Source: Corynebacterium sp. ES2730-CONJ
Lineage (GTDB): Bacteria; Actinomycetota; Actinomycetes; Mycobacteriales; Mycobacteriaceae
Assembly: GCF_024834055.1 (NCBI RefSeq)
Contig: NZ_JANUXZ010000008.1
Span: 1 to 60,134 of the forward strand
Direction of reading: 5' to 3'
DNA length: 60,134 bases
In this document: positions 1 to 8,320 of the stretch, piece after piece
Numbering within the stretch: the stretch's first letter is position 1
Layout of the letters: every line of letters begins with the position of its first letter
The notes under the pieces: model-generated
The model's database searches: none
The model's input: only the letters and a program-made list of their open reading frames with translations
Told to the model about the DNA's origin: nothing
Made by a program: the position numbers and the translations under genes

Positions 1-40
1 ATGTTGGTTACTTGTTGTGTGGTGGTGGGGTTGAAGGTGA

Positions 41-727
41 TCATGGCCATGGGACTCCGCTGAGGTTGATGAGGTCGATGAGTTTGTCGTGTGAGTGTTG
101 GCAGGTGCTAGCGGCATCGTTGAAGCGAGCGTCAGGTATAAGTTCGTCGCTGAACGCTCGGGTGGAAAAGTTTATAGTGCCGTTAGTCGTACTCGTTGCG
201 GCAGTGCACCTGATGTAGAAGCCTGCTTTACCATTGGTTAAGTTTGAGTAGAAGTAGATGCGGGGGTGACGCCCTTCGAAATCGAAGTACAAAACTTTAC
301 CGGCTAGGCGGCGTGTTTCGTACGATAGGCGGTCAGTTAACACTTGGTATTCGACGCCTGGGTATTCAGGGATGGGATCGAAGTGACAGACCGATTCTTT
401 GAATTGAGCGTCTCTTTCGGTTTCTGAGCTGTCGTGGGCGCGTAGCCCGATGCCAGCGAGTTCTTCGAGGGTGAAGCGGTCGCAGAAATCATGGACAACA
501 AGGTCACGATCTGAGCGGTCGTATGCTTCTTGGTAGCCTTCGAATTTGGGGTCGTCGGGGTCCACATCGACCGGCTGCACGGTGGGGGCAGTAGTCTCGG
601 GGGTTTGGGGTGCGGTGGTGCGAGACACTGTTACTGTTTCGGTCCTATCAGGACCTGGTGGATTTGGTGTGCACGCGCTAGAACTAAGGAGTGCTGTGGT
701 GCTGAGGAGGATGGGTAGTTTGTTCAT
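41..727 (-). CDS. secreted lipoprotein, tandem copy A (unknown function)
   Basis: Predicted 228-residue exported protein. I chose the internal ATG at 727 because it gives a classic signal peptide (MNKLPILLS, then a hydrophobic stretch ending SSSAC) with a possible lipidation cysteine near residue 19. The frame stays open upstream to 865, but that extension is Ser/Thr/His-rich and would bury the signal. After a Thr/Pro-rich linker comes a globular domain that begins around PVDVDPDDPKFEGY and contains several cysteines. It looks like the small actinobacterial surface lipoproteins of the DUF3558 type, but I cannot confirm that family. The last 50 or so residues are identical to those of the next gene, so the two are recent duplicates. 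The function is unknown; the likely location is the outer face of the membrane. Confidence 0.7.
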   Translation of the reverse strand: MNKLPILLSTTALLSSSACTPNPPGPDRTETVTVSRTTAPQTPETTAPTVQPVDVDPDDPKFEGYQEAYDRSDRDLVVHDFCDRFTLEELAGIGLRAHDSSETERDAQFKESVCHFDPIPEYPGVEYQVLTDRLSYETRRLAGKVLYFDFEGRHPRIYFYSNLTNGKAGFYIRCTAATSTTNGTINFSTRAFSDELIPDARFNDAASTCQHSHDKLIDLINLSGVPWP

Positions 728-788
728 CAGTGCTCGGCGTTTCTGTGATCGAGAGTGCGATTGGGTATGACTGGGCGTGGTGGAGAGG

Positions 789-1499
789 CTATGGCCATGG
801 GACTCCGCTGAGGTTGATGAGGTCGATGAGTTTGTCGTGTGAGTGTTGGCAGGTGCTAGCGGCATCGTTGAAGCGCGCGTCAGGTATAAGTTCGTCGCTA
901 AACGCTCGGGTGGAAAAGTTTATAGTGCCGTTAGTGGTGCTCGTTGCGGCGGTGCAACCGAGGAAGAAGCCTGCTTTACCGTTGATTAAGTTTGAGTAGA
1001 AGTAGATGCGGGGGTGACGCCCCTCCAAATCGAAGTGCAGAACTCTGCCAGCTAGGCGGCGTATTTCGTATGGTACGCGGCCCGTTAACACTTGGTATTC
1101 GACGCTTCGGTCTTCAGGGATGGGATCGAAGTAACAGACCGAACTTTTAAGATCTACGTTTCTTTCGGTTTCTGAGCTGTCGTGGGCGCGCAGCCCGATG
1201 CCAGCGAGTTCTTCGGAGTTAAAGTGATCGCAGAAATCATGGACAATAAGCTCACGATCTGATGAGTCATATAACTCTCGGTAGCCTTCGAATTTGGGGT
1301 CGTCGGGGTCCACATCGACTGGCTGCAAGTCGGGTTTTGTAGTGGGAGCAGTGGTGATAGTGGGGAATAAAGTAGCCGTGGATAGCCCGGTCGAGACAGG
1401 CGAGGTTGAAGAGCCGACGTCGATCTGCTGGGTTTGGCCTGTGCACGCAGCTAGGTGGACACAACAGATGCTTAGTATTCCGATAGGGAACAATCTCAT
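789..1499 (-). CDS. secreted lipoprotein, tandem copy B (unknown function)
   Basis: Predicted 236-residue lipoprotein. The start ATG at 1499 gives MRLFPIGILS followed by a good lipobox, HLAAC; the frame is open upstream to 1610 without adding signal features. It has the same architecture as the downstream copy: signal, Thr/Ser-rich linker, then the PVDVDPDDPKFEGY domain with conserved cysteines. The C-terminal ~50 residues are identical to the other copy. The signal peptide and linker have diverged much more. The two genes lie head to tail 61 bp apart and could be one transcript. Their role is unrecognised; surface lipoproteins of this size are often substrate-binding or envelope-associated, but nothing here shows that. 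Confidence 0.72.
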   Translation of the reverse strand: MRLFPIGILSICCVHLAACTGQTQQIDVGSSTSPVSTGLSTATLFPTITTAPTTKPDLQPVDVDPDDPKFEGYRELYDSSDRELIVHDFCDHFNSEELAGIGLRAHDSSETERNVDLKSSVCYFDPIPEDRSVEYQVLTGRVPYEIRRLAGRVLHFDLEGRHPRIYFYSNLINGKAGFFLGCTAATSTTNGTINFSTRAFSDELIPDARFNDAASTCQHSHDKLIDLINLSGVPWP

Positions 1500-1594
1500 A
1501 TTTTGCGTCCTTTGGTCGATGAATCTTTCGAGATTTACCGTATGTAGACCGTTAGACTGCGAATAGGCGCTAAAGGTTCCTTGAACTTTGAGGT

Positions 1595-1657
1595 GGTGCC
1601 AGCCGTGCAAGGGAGAGAAGTTTTTTTAAAAACTCTTGATGCACGGCTTCTCGCACC
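1595..1657. repeat. long nested inverted repeat upstream of the lipoprotein pair
   Basis: Outer arms GGTGC (1595-1599) and AGCCGTGCA (1601-1609) pair with TGCACGGCT (1640-1648) and GCACC (1653-1657). Inside lies a second imperfect palindrome, with AAGTTTTTTT on the left and AAAAACTCTT on the right. As RNA this would be a long stem about 100-160 nt upstream of the lipoprotein B start. It could be a terminator, a leader structure or the remnant of a small mobile repeat. Confidence 0.6.
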
Positions 1658-2511
1658 ATTTCTTCCTATACTCATCCCAGTAGTGCCGACAGGTAAAGCT
1701 GAAGTAGTGGAAAATGTTTAAGAGTTTGAACCATGGGTGCAGTTGGGATAGGTACAGCGTAAAGGCTAAATACGAAACAGATTTCAATTAGACCCAGATA
1801 GACCGCCGGAACAAACGTTCAGTGAGCCACTTCAGAACAGCGCAGCAAGGTTAATTTATTTTATGTCGAATCTGTTAGCCACCAAGCCTAAAATTTAGGA
1901 ATACTAGGTGAGGAAAGCTCGAGAGCCAGGATGCCGCCTCGAGCTAGTGGGAGCACCGCTTTATACGAATAGTCGAGAAAATGATCGGGCAGCTCCGCGA
2001 AGTTTAATACAGCTCACTAACTGAGGACCTTTTCAGCAACCTTGGCTTCGCGAATACTTGAGAATAACGGTGTATCAGGAGTTTTCCACAGAACTCTGAT
2101 AGTCATCGCGTCGTCGGCTGATTTTCGCCTTAAGATAGGTCGGTAGGGAAGCGGAGCCAGTTGGTTACCGATCACTTCACCTGTGTTGTTTTAGTTATTA
2201 TCTTGATGCAGTTGGATGCGTACCTTATCAGCGAGGTTTAGCTCGACTATGTCGTGAGAGCTTTAAGGTACAACTCCTCGATTCTAATTTTAGGCATAAA
2301 CGAAAATTTGCCTTCCGAGGTGTTCCGGAGCCCCGTAGGCACGATTGAAATATGAGGCAGCATCCTCGTCTAAAGGCTCTAAGCAGGCTCTAAGCCGCAT
2401 TGTCTTTTCGCAGTTCACGTTATTGGCTCTCATATCGAGTCCATACCCCAACCGCGGGTGAAGGAGGGGCCTATGGTGAGCGGCAAGACAAAGCTATCTA
2501 GGATCCGAAAG
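1658..2511. other. gene-free stretch of about 0.85 kb
   Basis: No reading frame with recognisable protein character is visible on either strand. Stop codons are frequent in all frames, and I saw no tRNA-like cloverleaf. A 7-bp inverted repeat (GCTCGAG/CTCGAGC) lies near 1918-1945. The stretch may be decayed sequence or hold an unrecognised small RNA. Confidence 0.5.
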
Positions 2512-3408
2512 CTAAAGGGATAGCTTTACCTCGGCGTTATCGAGTATTACTGGGGCTCCATAATCTTGCCCATCACTGGTGTTATAAACCCGGAATAGGT
2601 GTGCATAGAGGTCTTTCAAGCTCCTGACTTTCAATAGCTGATAGGGACTTTCGAAGGCTACTTTCTCAACAAAGAGGTAGCCATTATCAACGGCTACAGC
2701 TACTCCCACATGGCCGATGAAAAGCGCCGCAGGTTCGGTGAGAACATCGTGTAGAAAAACGCTGACTATATGAACGTGGGGGTTGGTGAAACTGATCTGG
2801 TGCTGGTCAAAGTAGCTACCAATATCCGCGACGTGCTGGTGAGAGTCTTTTGCCGACGTAGTGGGAATTCGCCCAAAGAGAGTGTTATAGACTGCCATTT
2901 CATCAGACGTGAATAAGGGTGGCTGGAAAGCATCAATCGATTCCTGATCAAAAAAGAGAAGGCTGGAATCAACCTCAGATGAGCTACGGGCATTAATGAG
3001 ATCTTTGCTTAAAAGGAAAGTATTAATGCGGCAGTTGGTGAGGGTTGTATTCGTACTAGAGATTGCCGGAAGGTGGTAGGCGTCAGTCAACGGAACAAAT
3101 CCGTGGTCAACTAAGGAATTGTGCGGAACGTCCACATTGACGCGTTGAACTTCTGACATAAAATCCTGGACGCGCTCTTTTTCAATCCCTGCTGCTAACA
3201 GTGCGGTAGATAATTGATCCTGACTAGCTTGATCCACAAGATTAGATACCTCGATGGGGGCACTTATCTTTGCTTGGGAAGCACGAACAGGAGGTTGTGA
3301 GTGCTCAGGGGCACAGCTCATGAGCATTGCACCGCTCACTCCAAGGATGAGTGTGCACGTATAGGTACTAAGCGAAGCCTTTTTCATATATCGGATTGTA
3401 GTACTCAC
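2512..3408 (-). CDS. DUF4300 family lipoprotein
   Basis: A 298-residue exported lipoprotein. The start used is GTG at 3408; an ATG at 3387 (MKKASLS) is an equally good choice because neither has a clear ribosome site. The signal peptide ends in a lipobox-like MLMSC (Cys about residue 32). The body matches DUF4300 as I know it: an N-terminal region with NLVDQASQ and GIEKERVQDF, then NCRINTF, LLFFDQESI, and the conserved C-terminal block FIGHVGVAVA...LFVEKVAFESPYQ. The family is best known from Firmicutes and its biochemical role is not established. The gene stands alone, divergent from tRNA-Glu. Confidence 0.8.
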   Translation of the reverse strand: MSTTIRYMKKASLSTYTCTLILGVSGAMLMSCAPEHSQPPVRASQAKISAPIEVSNLVDQASQDQLSTALLAAGIEKERVQDFMSEVQRVNVDVPHNSLVDHGFVPLTDAYHLPAISSTNTTLTNCRINTFLLSKDLINARSSSEVDSSLLFFDQESIDAFQPPLFTSDEMAVYNTLFGRIPTTSAKDSHQHVADIGSYFDQHQISFTNPHVHIVSVFLHDVLTEPAALFIGHVGVAVAVDNGYLFVEKVAFESPYQLLKVRSLKDLYAHLFRVYNTSDGQDYGAPVILDNAEVKLSL

Positions 3409-3455
3409 TTTGATTATGTCTATGACATGGGAATTTGCTGGCTGGGGTGCTTTGG

Positions 3456-3461
3456 TATAGT
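3456..3461 (+). promoter_or_regulatory. candidate -10 of the tRNA-Glu promoter
   Basis: TATAGT lies 30 bp upstream of the tRNA 5' end. TTGCTG and TTTGCT-like -35 matches lie 15-16 bp further up. The predicted transcription start is near 3468, giving a short 5' leader to be trimmed. Confidence 0.4.
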
Positions 3462-3491
3462 GTAATCCCTCGTACCAGCAAGGTCATTCTT

Positions 3492-3564
3492 GCCCCGTTC
3501 GTCTAGGGGCCTAGGACGCCGGCCTCTCACGCCGGTAACACGGGTTCAAATCCCGTACGGGGTA
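3492..3564 (+). tRNA. tRNA-Glu (anticodon CTC)
   Basis: A full cloverleaf can be drawn. The acceptor GCCCCGT pairs with ACGGGGT, with one G-U at the end. The anticodon stem CCGGC/GCCGG encloses the loop CTCTCAC, so the anticodon is CTC (codon GAG). The T arm is CGGG-TTCAAAT-CCCG. The discriminator base is A, and no CCA is encoded. It is a 73-nt class I tRNA. Confidence 0.96.
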
Positions 3565-3600
3565 CTTTTAAAGTGAGGTAGTCTAGCTACCTCGCTTTTG

Positions 3601-4416
3601 CTATTCTTCCCTCTTTTGAGCCACGATCCCAATGGCTGCGAGATTGTCTTCATAATCTTTGAAGGTGCTGCGCATGTGCAGGATGCGGGCTCTAAGATCT
3701 CTATCCTTAACTATATTCCCCACAATTTTTAAGGTACCGAGTAGCCCTTCGTCGGCAAGTAAGCGAGAGGGAGATAAAAGGGCCATGGGTGCGTGCCCGC
3801 ACCATATCACTTTAAAGCCCTGCGCTTCGAGGATTTTGGTCCACTCTGGCTGCGTCAGAGGTCGTGCATTGACTCTAATAGCTTGAGCAAGATCACGCTG
3901 CAGACTTTGGGCGCGATCAGGGCCGATATCGTCTGGGGTGAGCGATAACTCGTGGATGAGGTAGTGCCCGCCAGGGCGCAGGAGGCGGTGGGCCTCATGG
4001 ATGATTTCTTGTTTCGCATTGTTCCCTTGCATGGTCAACATGGCTTCACCGATGACAATATCGGCACTCAGATCGGCCAAGCCGGAGGTATCTGCGGAGG
4101 CATTGAGAACTTTTTGGGTGTCACTGCCTATGTGCTGGCGAAGTTGGGCGGCTGCGAAGGAATCTTGCTCGACCCCGGTATAAGAGGCTACGGCATAGGC
4201 TAAAATAAGCCGAGCAGTGTGCCCCAATCCAGGTGCAAACTCCACGACGTCGCGTCCGTCGAAATCTACTTGTTTCAAGATTCGAGTTGTGAGTTCACGA
4301 CCCCCTGGGCGCAGAACTTTCTTACCAGCGCGAGCAAGAATCCAGTGACCTGCGGCGGTGGCAGTTGGGCGACGTGAGGGGGAGTTATCAGAGCTCATAG
4401 TATGTGAGCTTAGCAT
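3601..4416 (-). CDS. class I SAM-dependent methyltransferase
   Basis: A 271-residue Rossmann-fold methyltransferase. After a Ser/Arg-rich N-terminus, motif I reads VVEFAPGLGHTA (about residues 56-67), followed by an acidic residue in TGVEQD (motif II) and the post-motif block LLRPGGHYLIHEL (about 143-155). No membrane segment or signal peptide is present, so it is cytoplasmic. The substrate cannot be told from the sequence; this arrangement is common in small-molecule and lipid methyltransferases. The start used is ATG at 4416; ATG at 4398 (MSSDNSP) is possible. The gene is convergent with tRNA-Glu and divergent from the HD protein. Confidence 0.82.
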   Translation of the reverse strand: MLSSHTMSSDNSPSRRPTATAAGHWILARAGKKVLRPGGRELTTRILKQVDFDGRDVVEFAPGLGHTARLILAYAVASYTGVEQDSFAAAQLRQHIGSDTQKVLNASADTSGLADLSADIVIGEAMLTMQGNNAKQEIIHEAHRLLRPGGHYLIHELSLTPDDIGPDRAQSLQRDLAQAIRVNARPLTQPEWTKILEAQGFKVIWCGHAPMALLSPSRLLADEGLLGTLKIVGNIVKDRDLRARILHMRSTFKDYEDNLAAIGIVAQKREE

Positions 4417-4458
4417 GTCCTAACTAACACCACGATGAAAGCCTGAAATTGGAGTCGA

Positions 4459-5022
4459 ATGAAACTTCATCATACAGAGCGTGAGAAGCTTAACCGCGCC
4501 ATTAGTTTGGCCTGCTACGCCCACGATGGGCAAGTGCGAAAAGGGTCTTCGTTACCGTATATATCGCACCCCGTAGCTGTTATGGCTAGTCTTGCGGGAT
4601 CACACACCGATATTCTTTGTGCGGCCGTACTCCACGATGCGATCGAGGATGCGCCTGACCGCATAAGTCTTGAGGAAATTAGAGAGCAGCTGGGAGCAAC
4701 CGTTGCTACCTGGGTTCATGCTCTCACCAAGTCTCGAGCGATTGATGATTGGTATGAGTGCGGTGAAAGCTATCTTTCTCAAATTTCACTAGCTGGTGAA
4801 GAAGTCATTGTGATTGCGGTTGCAGATAAATTGCACAATGTGCAATGTACTTTAGATGATTATGCGCTGGTCGGCGACGAGATATGGAAGCGTTTTCGAA
4901 CTGGCAAAGAGGGGCAAATCTGGTGGCACCGGAAAGTACTGGAACTAGCCTCGTCTCGGTGTGCTGGTCATCCTCTGGTTGAGGAGTATCAAGTACTGGT
5001 CGGGCTTTTAGAAACTCTCTAG
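4459..5022 (+). CDS. small HD-domain hydrolase, (p)ppGpp hydrolase-like
   Basis: A 187-residue cytoplasmic HD-domain protein of the single-domain alarmone-hydrolase (MESH1/SAH) type. Motifs in order are HDGQVRKG and YISHP near the N-terminus, the metal-binding VLHDAIED (about residues 58-65), then ADKLHN (about 117-122). These correspond to the hydrolase half of RelA/SpoT, without synthetase, TGS or ACT domains. By family it would remove the 3' pyrophosphate from (p)ppGpp; that specificity is inferred. GGAG lies a few bases before ATG 4459 and supports the start. It is convergent with the IclR gene, and the two stop codons overlap in a CTAG. Confidence 0.8.
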   Translation: MKLHHTEREKLNRAISLACYAHDGQVRKGSSLPYISHPVAVMASLAGSHTDILCAAVLHDAIEDAPDRISLEEIREQLGATVATWVHALTKSRAIDDWYECGESYLSQISLAGEEVIVIAVADKLHNVQCTLDDYALVGDEIWKRFRTGKEGQIWWHRKVLELASSRCAGHPLVEEYQVLVGLLETL

Positions 5023-5741
5023 AGGGCTAGCCCTATCTGTGTGGCGACGATCTTAAGGTCTTGAGCCCATATGGCGGGTGAAGGTTGAAATCTATCTGTA
5101 GGTCCGGAGATTGACAGGGCTGCGACAAATATTCCTTCGCGGTTGAATATAGGAGCAGTAATGGAAGCGAGTCCAACTTCGCGCTCGGATATCGATTGCG
5201 CCCAACCACGCTCTCGCGCAGCATTGATATCCTCCAAGGTGAAGGTTGAGGGCTGTTCCATAATGCTGTCGCGAAGGGCGGGTGCAGAGTGGGCTAAGAA
5301 AATTTTAGCGGCGGAACCAGCGTTCAGCGGGAGCCTAGCCCCCACAGGAACTGAATTATGGAGGCCAACATGGGGTTCCTCGGAGGCAATGCACACTCTC
5401 GACGCCCCTGCTAGCTGATAGAGCTGGATCGATTCGCCGGTTTTCTCCATGAGCTTGTGCATGAGAGGGGCGGCAATATCGGTGAGATTTGTGGCATTAT
5501 TAGTGCCGAAAGTGGAAAGGATGTCACCTATGGTCCAGCGGCCGTCGACGGTGCGGCTAAGAAGGTGGTGCACTTCTAGAGCCGTGGCGAGGCGATGAGT
5601 GGTCGCGCGGGGGAGTCCAGTCGCTTCGCAGAGCTGATGGAGGGTACAGGGATGCTCGGCCACGGTGAGCATGATGAGTACCGCTCGGTCGAGGACTTTG
5701 ATGCCGCTTGTCGTGGCCGCAGCGACGGTGAAATTTCCCAT
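5019..5741 (-). CDS. IclR-family transcriptional regulator (LtbR-like by position)
   Basis: A 240-residue IclR regulator. The N-terminal winged helix covers about residues 13-75 (HQLCEATGLPRATTHRLATAL). The C-terminal effector domain contains GESIQLYQ, the family-typical LNAGSAAKIFLA (about 137-148) and ERGWAQSISERE. In corynebacteria an IclR gene at this place (LtbR) faces leuCD and represses leucine and tryptophan genes. Here no leuCD follows on the other strand, so the ancestral target is missing locally. A near-palindrome directly upstream of the ATG suggests autoregulation. The substrate or effector is unknown. Confidence 0.88.
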   Translation of the reverse strand: MGNFTVAAATTSGIKVLDRAVLIMLTVAEHPCTLHQLCEATGLPRATTHRLATALEVHHLLSRTVDGRWTIGDILSTFGTNNATNLTDIAAPLMHKLMEKTGESIQLYQLAGASRVCIASEEPHVGLHNSVPVGARLPLNAGSAAKIFLAHSAPALRDSIMEQPSTFTLEDINAARERGWAQSISEREVGLASITAPIFNREGIFVAALSISGPTDRFQPSPAIWAQDLKIVATQIGLAL

Positions 5742-5742
5742 A

Positions 5743-5760
5743 GGGTGATACTATCATCCC
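5743..5760 (-). promoter_or_regulatory. candidate IclR operator overlapping a leaderless -10
   Basis: GGG-TGAT-ACT-ATCA-T-CCC is an inverted repeat with one unpaired base. On the minus strand it contains TAGTAT exactly 6 nt before the regulator's ATG at 5741. That spacing suits a leaderless transcript, and a protein bound here would block its own promoter. Confidence 0.45.
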
Positions 5761-7107
5761 AAAAAATGGGATTATAAACTCCCTGACGATAAAAACGTGG
5801 GAGATATTGGGCTCGCACGGGCGCCTATCTTAGGAAGTCACTGGAGCGACAGGGGGTGACTAACGCACCTGGGCTATTGCTGCTGTTAAGCCAGCCTCGA
5901 CTACTTATCATATGGCTGGCCCGCGGGCAATGGGTGTATGGGGACGATATATTCCTAAATATAAAAGTAGCCCGTGGGCTCAGATTGACCTAGGTGCGGG
6001 CTGAGTAAACTGCTTCACCAGCTGAATATCACTGGAGAGCCCCAGGGTATTCACGAAGGGATTATCGCAGCGAGAGCAGTGTCGGGAAGGCGCTCTCTCC
6101 CTACCTAATCACAGCTAGGTTCGCGGCCATTGCTCCGTCATATTTGCTTCTTTGCATTGGTGGGGATGTTGGGAATCTAAAGAGGTATCAAGACTCTAAT
6201 TGAAAATATATAGGCCGCATATTGGTGCACAGAATTACTTCAAAACAGCAGGCACACTCTCGTGGGACCGTAATCGAAAGGTCGGTTTGGTGAGGGGGTG
6301 AGCCGTGGTCCTTGTTCATAATTGATAAAATCAAGTCTCCCATCTTGATTCTTGGTTCGAAGACACAAAGATTCGCAGCATCAGGATAAAAGTTTTGCCA
6401 AATGTCCCCCATTGCTTGGGTGGGGATGTTGCCGATTTCACAGGTTAATATATGAGACTTATTTGATCCCCTCACGAAGTGGAAGAAGACCCTCCGGGAA
6501 TAGCGTGGTTTATATTTATTGGGATGTGTGCAGGGAGAAATCCATCTCCTGAGATGTATTCCTAGCCCTCACCATGGGTGATCAACGACCATTCAACACG
6601 GTGAATCTGTCCGAACGTGTCTCGGCGGATACTGTATATATAGGGGCACGCTCGGTGTCGGGAGTTCGAGCGGTGTGATTCTTGGCCGGGCTATTATATG
6701 CAGGCCAAAAATAAGCCGAGCACTTTATGCGCGGAGACTGTGGTTCGAGCATCGAAGGGAGGCAGTCTCCAAAGGTAGTCACTCGATAGCGAGCCATACT
6801 GAAACCGTCAAAGAATGGGGACAATAAGGGGGTATTCTTGGTGGTTAGCGTGTGCAATATGAGGTGACCGAAGACCCGCTCATGGATTTGAGTGAAAAGG
6901 GGCTGGCGTGGTGGGAGTCTACTGGTACTCTGCTGCAATCTGCGGAGTGGAAGACACCGGGTTTCAAACTGGCTGCGCTTAGGCGCGCACGAGGCCTCCG
7001 AATCGATGGATATCTAGCCTGTGGGCTTGATTGACGAGCTAGGTCGGGAGGGGACTCTAAGAAAATTTGAGAAATGTAGAATGTGACAGGTGTGTTTGGT
7101 GTGACTA
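5761..7107. other. gene-free stretch of about 1.35 kb where leuCD would be expected
   Basis: Short open frames exist (for example 6188-6475 and 6582-6938 on the minus strand), but none has recognisable domains or convincing protein character. I looked for conserved LeuC and LeuD segments in the forward frames and saw none. A repeated GGTGGGGATGTTG-like string occurs near 6159 and 6420. The stretch may be what is left after loss of the leucine genes. Confidence 0.5.
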
Positions 7108-8250
7108 ATGACTACTTGTGTTATTGTGTGTCGCATGACTTCTTTGCAGCGGATTTTTCGCGCAGTAACCGCACTGGCCACCACAGCTGTGCTGGCTCTA
7201 AGCGCACAACCTGCCCTAGCCCAACCCTTCGATAGCGTCAGCTCCCTATCCGGGGTCGATGTTGCAAGCCACCAACACCCAGGGGGCGCGCCCATCGCGT
7301 GGGATCACGTAAAATCTGATGGTCACTCCTTTGCTTTCGTCAAAGCGAGTGAAGGTGCAGGTTGGACGAATGATTTCTTTGTTGATGATGCCAATGCCGC
7401 TCACGCAGCCGGCCTATCTGTGGGCTCGTACCACTACGCTCGCCCCAGCGGTGATCCTATAGCCCAGGCTCGCCACTACGCTGATCAGATCACCCGAATC
7501 GCAGCGCATCCGTTGCCCCCGGTCCTCGACCTCGAGGTCGCAGAGGGTAAAAACCCACAAGAGCTTGCCGCCTGGACTCGCGACTTCCTCAACGAGTTCA
7601 AGGCACAATCCGGGCGTCAGCCCATGATTTACACCTACCGCTATTTCTGGATGCATGAAATGGCTAATACCTCCGAATTCTCGGAGTATCCGCTGTGGCT
7701 GGCCGCCTACCAAAGTAAAGCCCCGGATCCTGTAGGCGGCTGGGACGTCCTCGACTTTTGGCAACGAACGGGCAAGGGTCGTGTCAGCGGAATCGGAACA
7801 GATGTTGATTTGAACCTCTATAATGGTCATCAAGGGCAGTTTGAAGCATTCATTAGCGGTAACTACCAAGCATCCGGTGGCGTATTTGGTGATCTCGGTG
7901 AGATCCCAGCTCTCGAATCTCTTCCTGATCTTGGAGCTGATGCATCGCAGTTGGCTAACTCGATCATCAATCTTTTGACTGGTGAGTCCGCTCCGGCTGA
8001 GGTCCGACACCAGGTAGCTGAGCTAGGCCTGAGCGCTGAAGCCATCGAAGGCGTTATAGGCTTAGTGCTCCAGCTCATCGCAGAGGGCGAGCTCCCAGTG
8101 GAACAAATTCGAGGTATCGCGGAAGGTGACTATAGCGTTGGTGATCTGGTGATCTTGCTGGACAACGCTCAGCACCTTGTCAGTGTCGACCCTGAGCGGG
8201 GCAACCTCTTAGGATCATCGGATCTCGAAGCTATCCTCGCTAACCTGTAG
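7108..8250 (+). CDS. secreted GH25 family lysozyme (muramidase)
   Basis: A 380-residue exported protein. A signal peptide ends at ALAQP; the start could be ATG 7108 or, more typical for a signal peptide, ATG 7135 (MTSLQRIF). The catalytic domain (about residues 45-250) shows the GH25 landmarks GVDVASHQ, FAFVKASEG, SVGSYHYARP, the acidic PVLDLEVAEG motif that carries the catalytic residues, and YPLWLAAY. By family it cleaves the MurNAc-GlcNAc bond of peptidoglycan. The remaining ~130 residues form a separate, mostly helical region rich in Leu, Glu and Ile with no recognised wall-binding repeat. It ends at a bidirectional terminator shared with the convergent NUDIX gene. Confidence 0.92.
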   Translation: MTTCVIVCRMTSLQRIFRAVTALATTAVLALSAQPALAQPFDSVSSLSGVDVASHQHPGGAPIAWDHVKSDGHSFAFVKASEGAGWTNDFFVDDANAAHAAGLSVGSYHYARPSGDPIAQARHYADQITRIAAHPLPPVLDLEVAEGKNPQELAAWTRDFLNEFKAQSGRQPMIYTYRYFWMHEMANTSEFSEYPLWLAAYQSKAPDPVGGWDVLDFWQRTGKGRVSGIGTDVDLNLYNGHQGQFEAFISGNYQASGGVFGDLGEIPALESLPDLGADASQLANSIINLLTGESAPAEVRHQVAELGLSAEAIEGVIGLVLQLIAEGELPVEQIRGIAEGDYSVGDLVILLDNAQHLVSVDPERGNLLGSSDLEAILANL

Positions 8251-8286
8251 GTTCCTGTACCTAATTTCGTTGAAAAGTAGTCCAGA

Positions 8287-8317
8287 AGGCTCTCCCCGGG
8301 ATGGGGAGAGCCTCTTT
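8287..8317. terminator. intrinsic terminator between convergent genes
   Basis: The stem AGGCTCTCCCC/GGGGAGAGCCT is 11 bp with a 5-nt loop, followed on the + strand by CTTTCTG. It lies between the lysozyme stop (8250) and the NUDIX gene stop (8321). Confidence 0.75.
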
Positions 8318-8320
8318 CTG

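Noticed and set aside
3492..3600. tRNA-Glu as an integration site with a prophage or island
   Set aside because: No integrase gene and no repeat of the tRNA 3' end were seen within the window.
6188..6938. Two minus-strand open frames of 95 and 118 codons in the gene desert
   Set aside because: No recognisable domain, odd composition and no convincing ribosome sites; likely chance frames.
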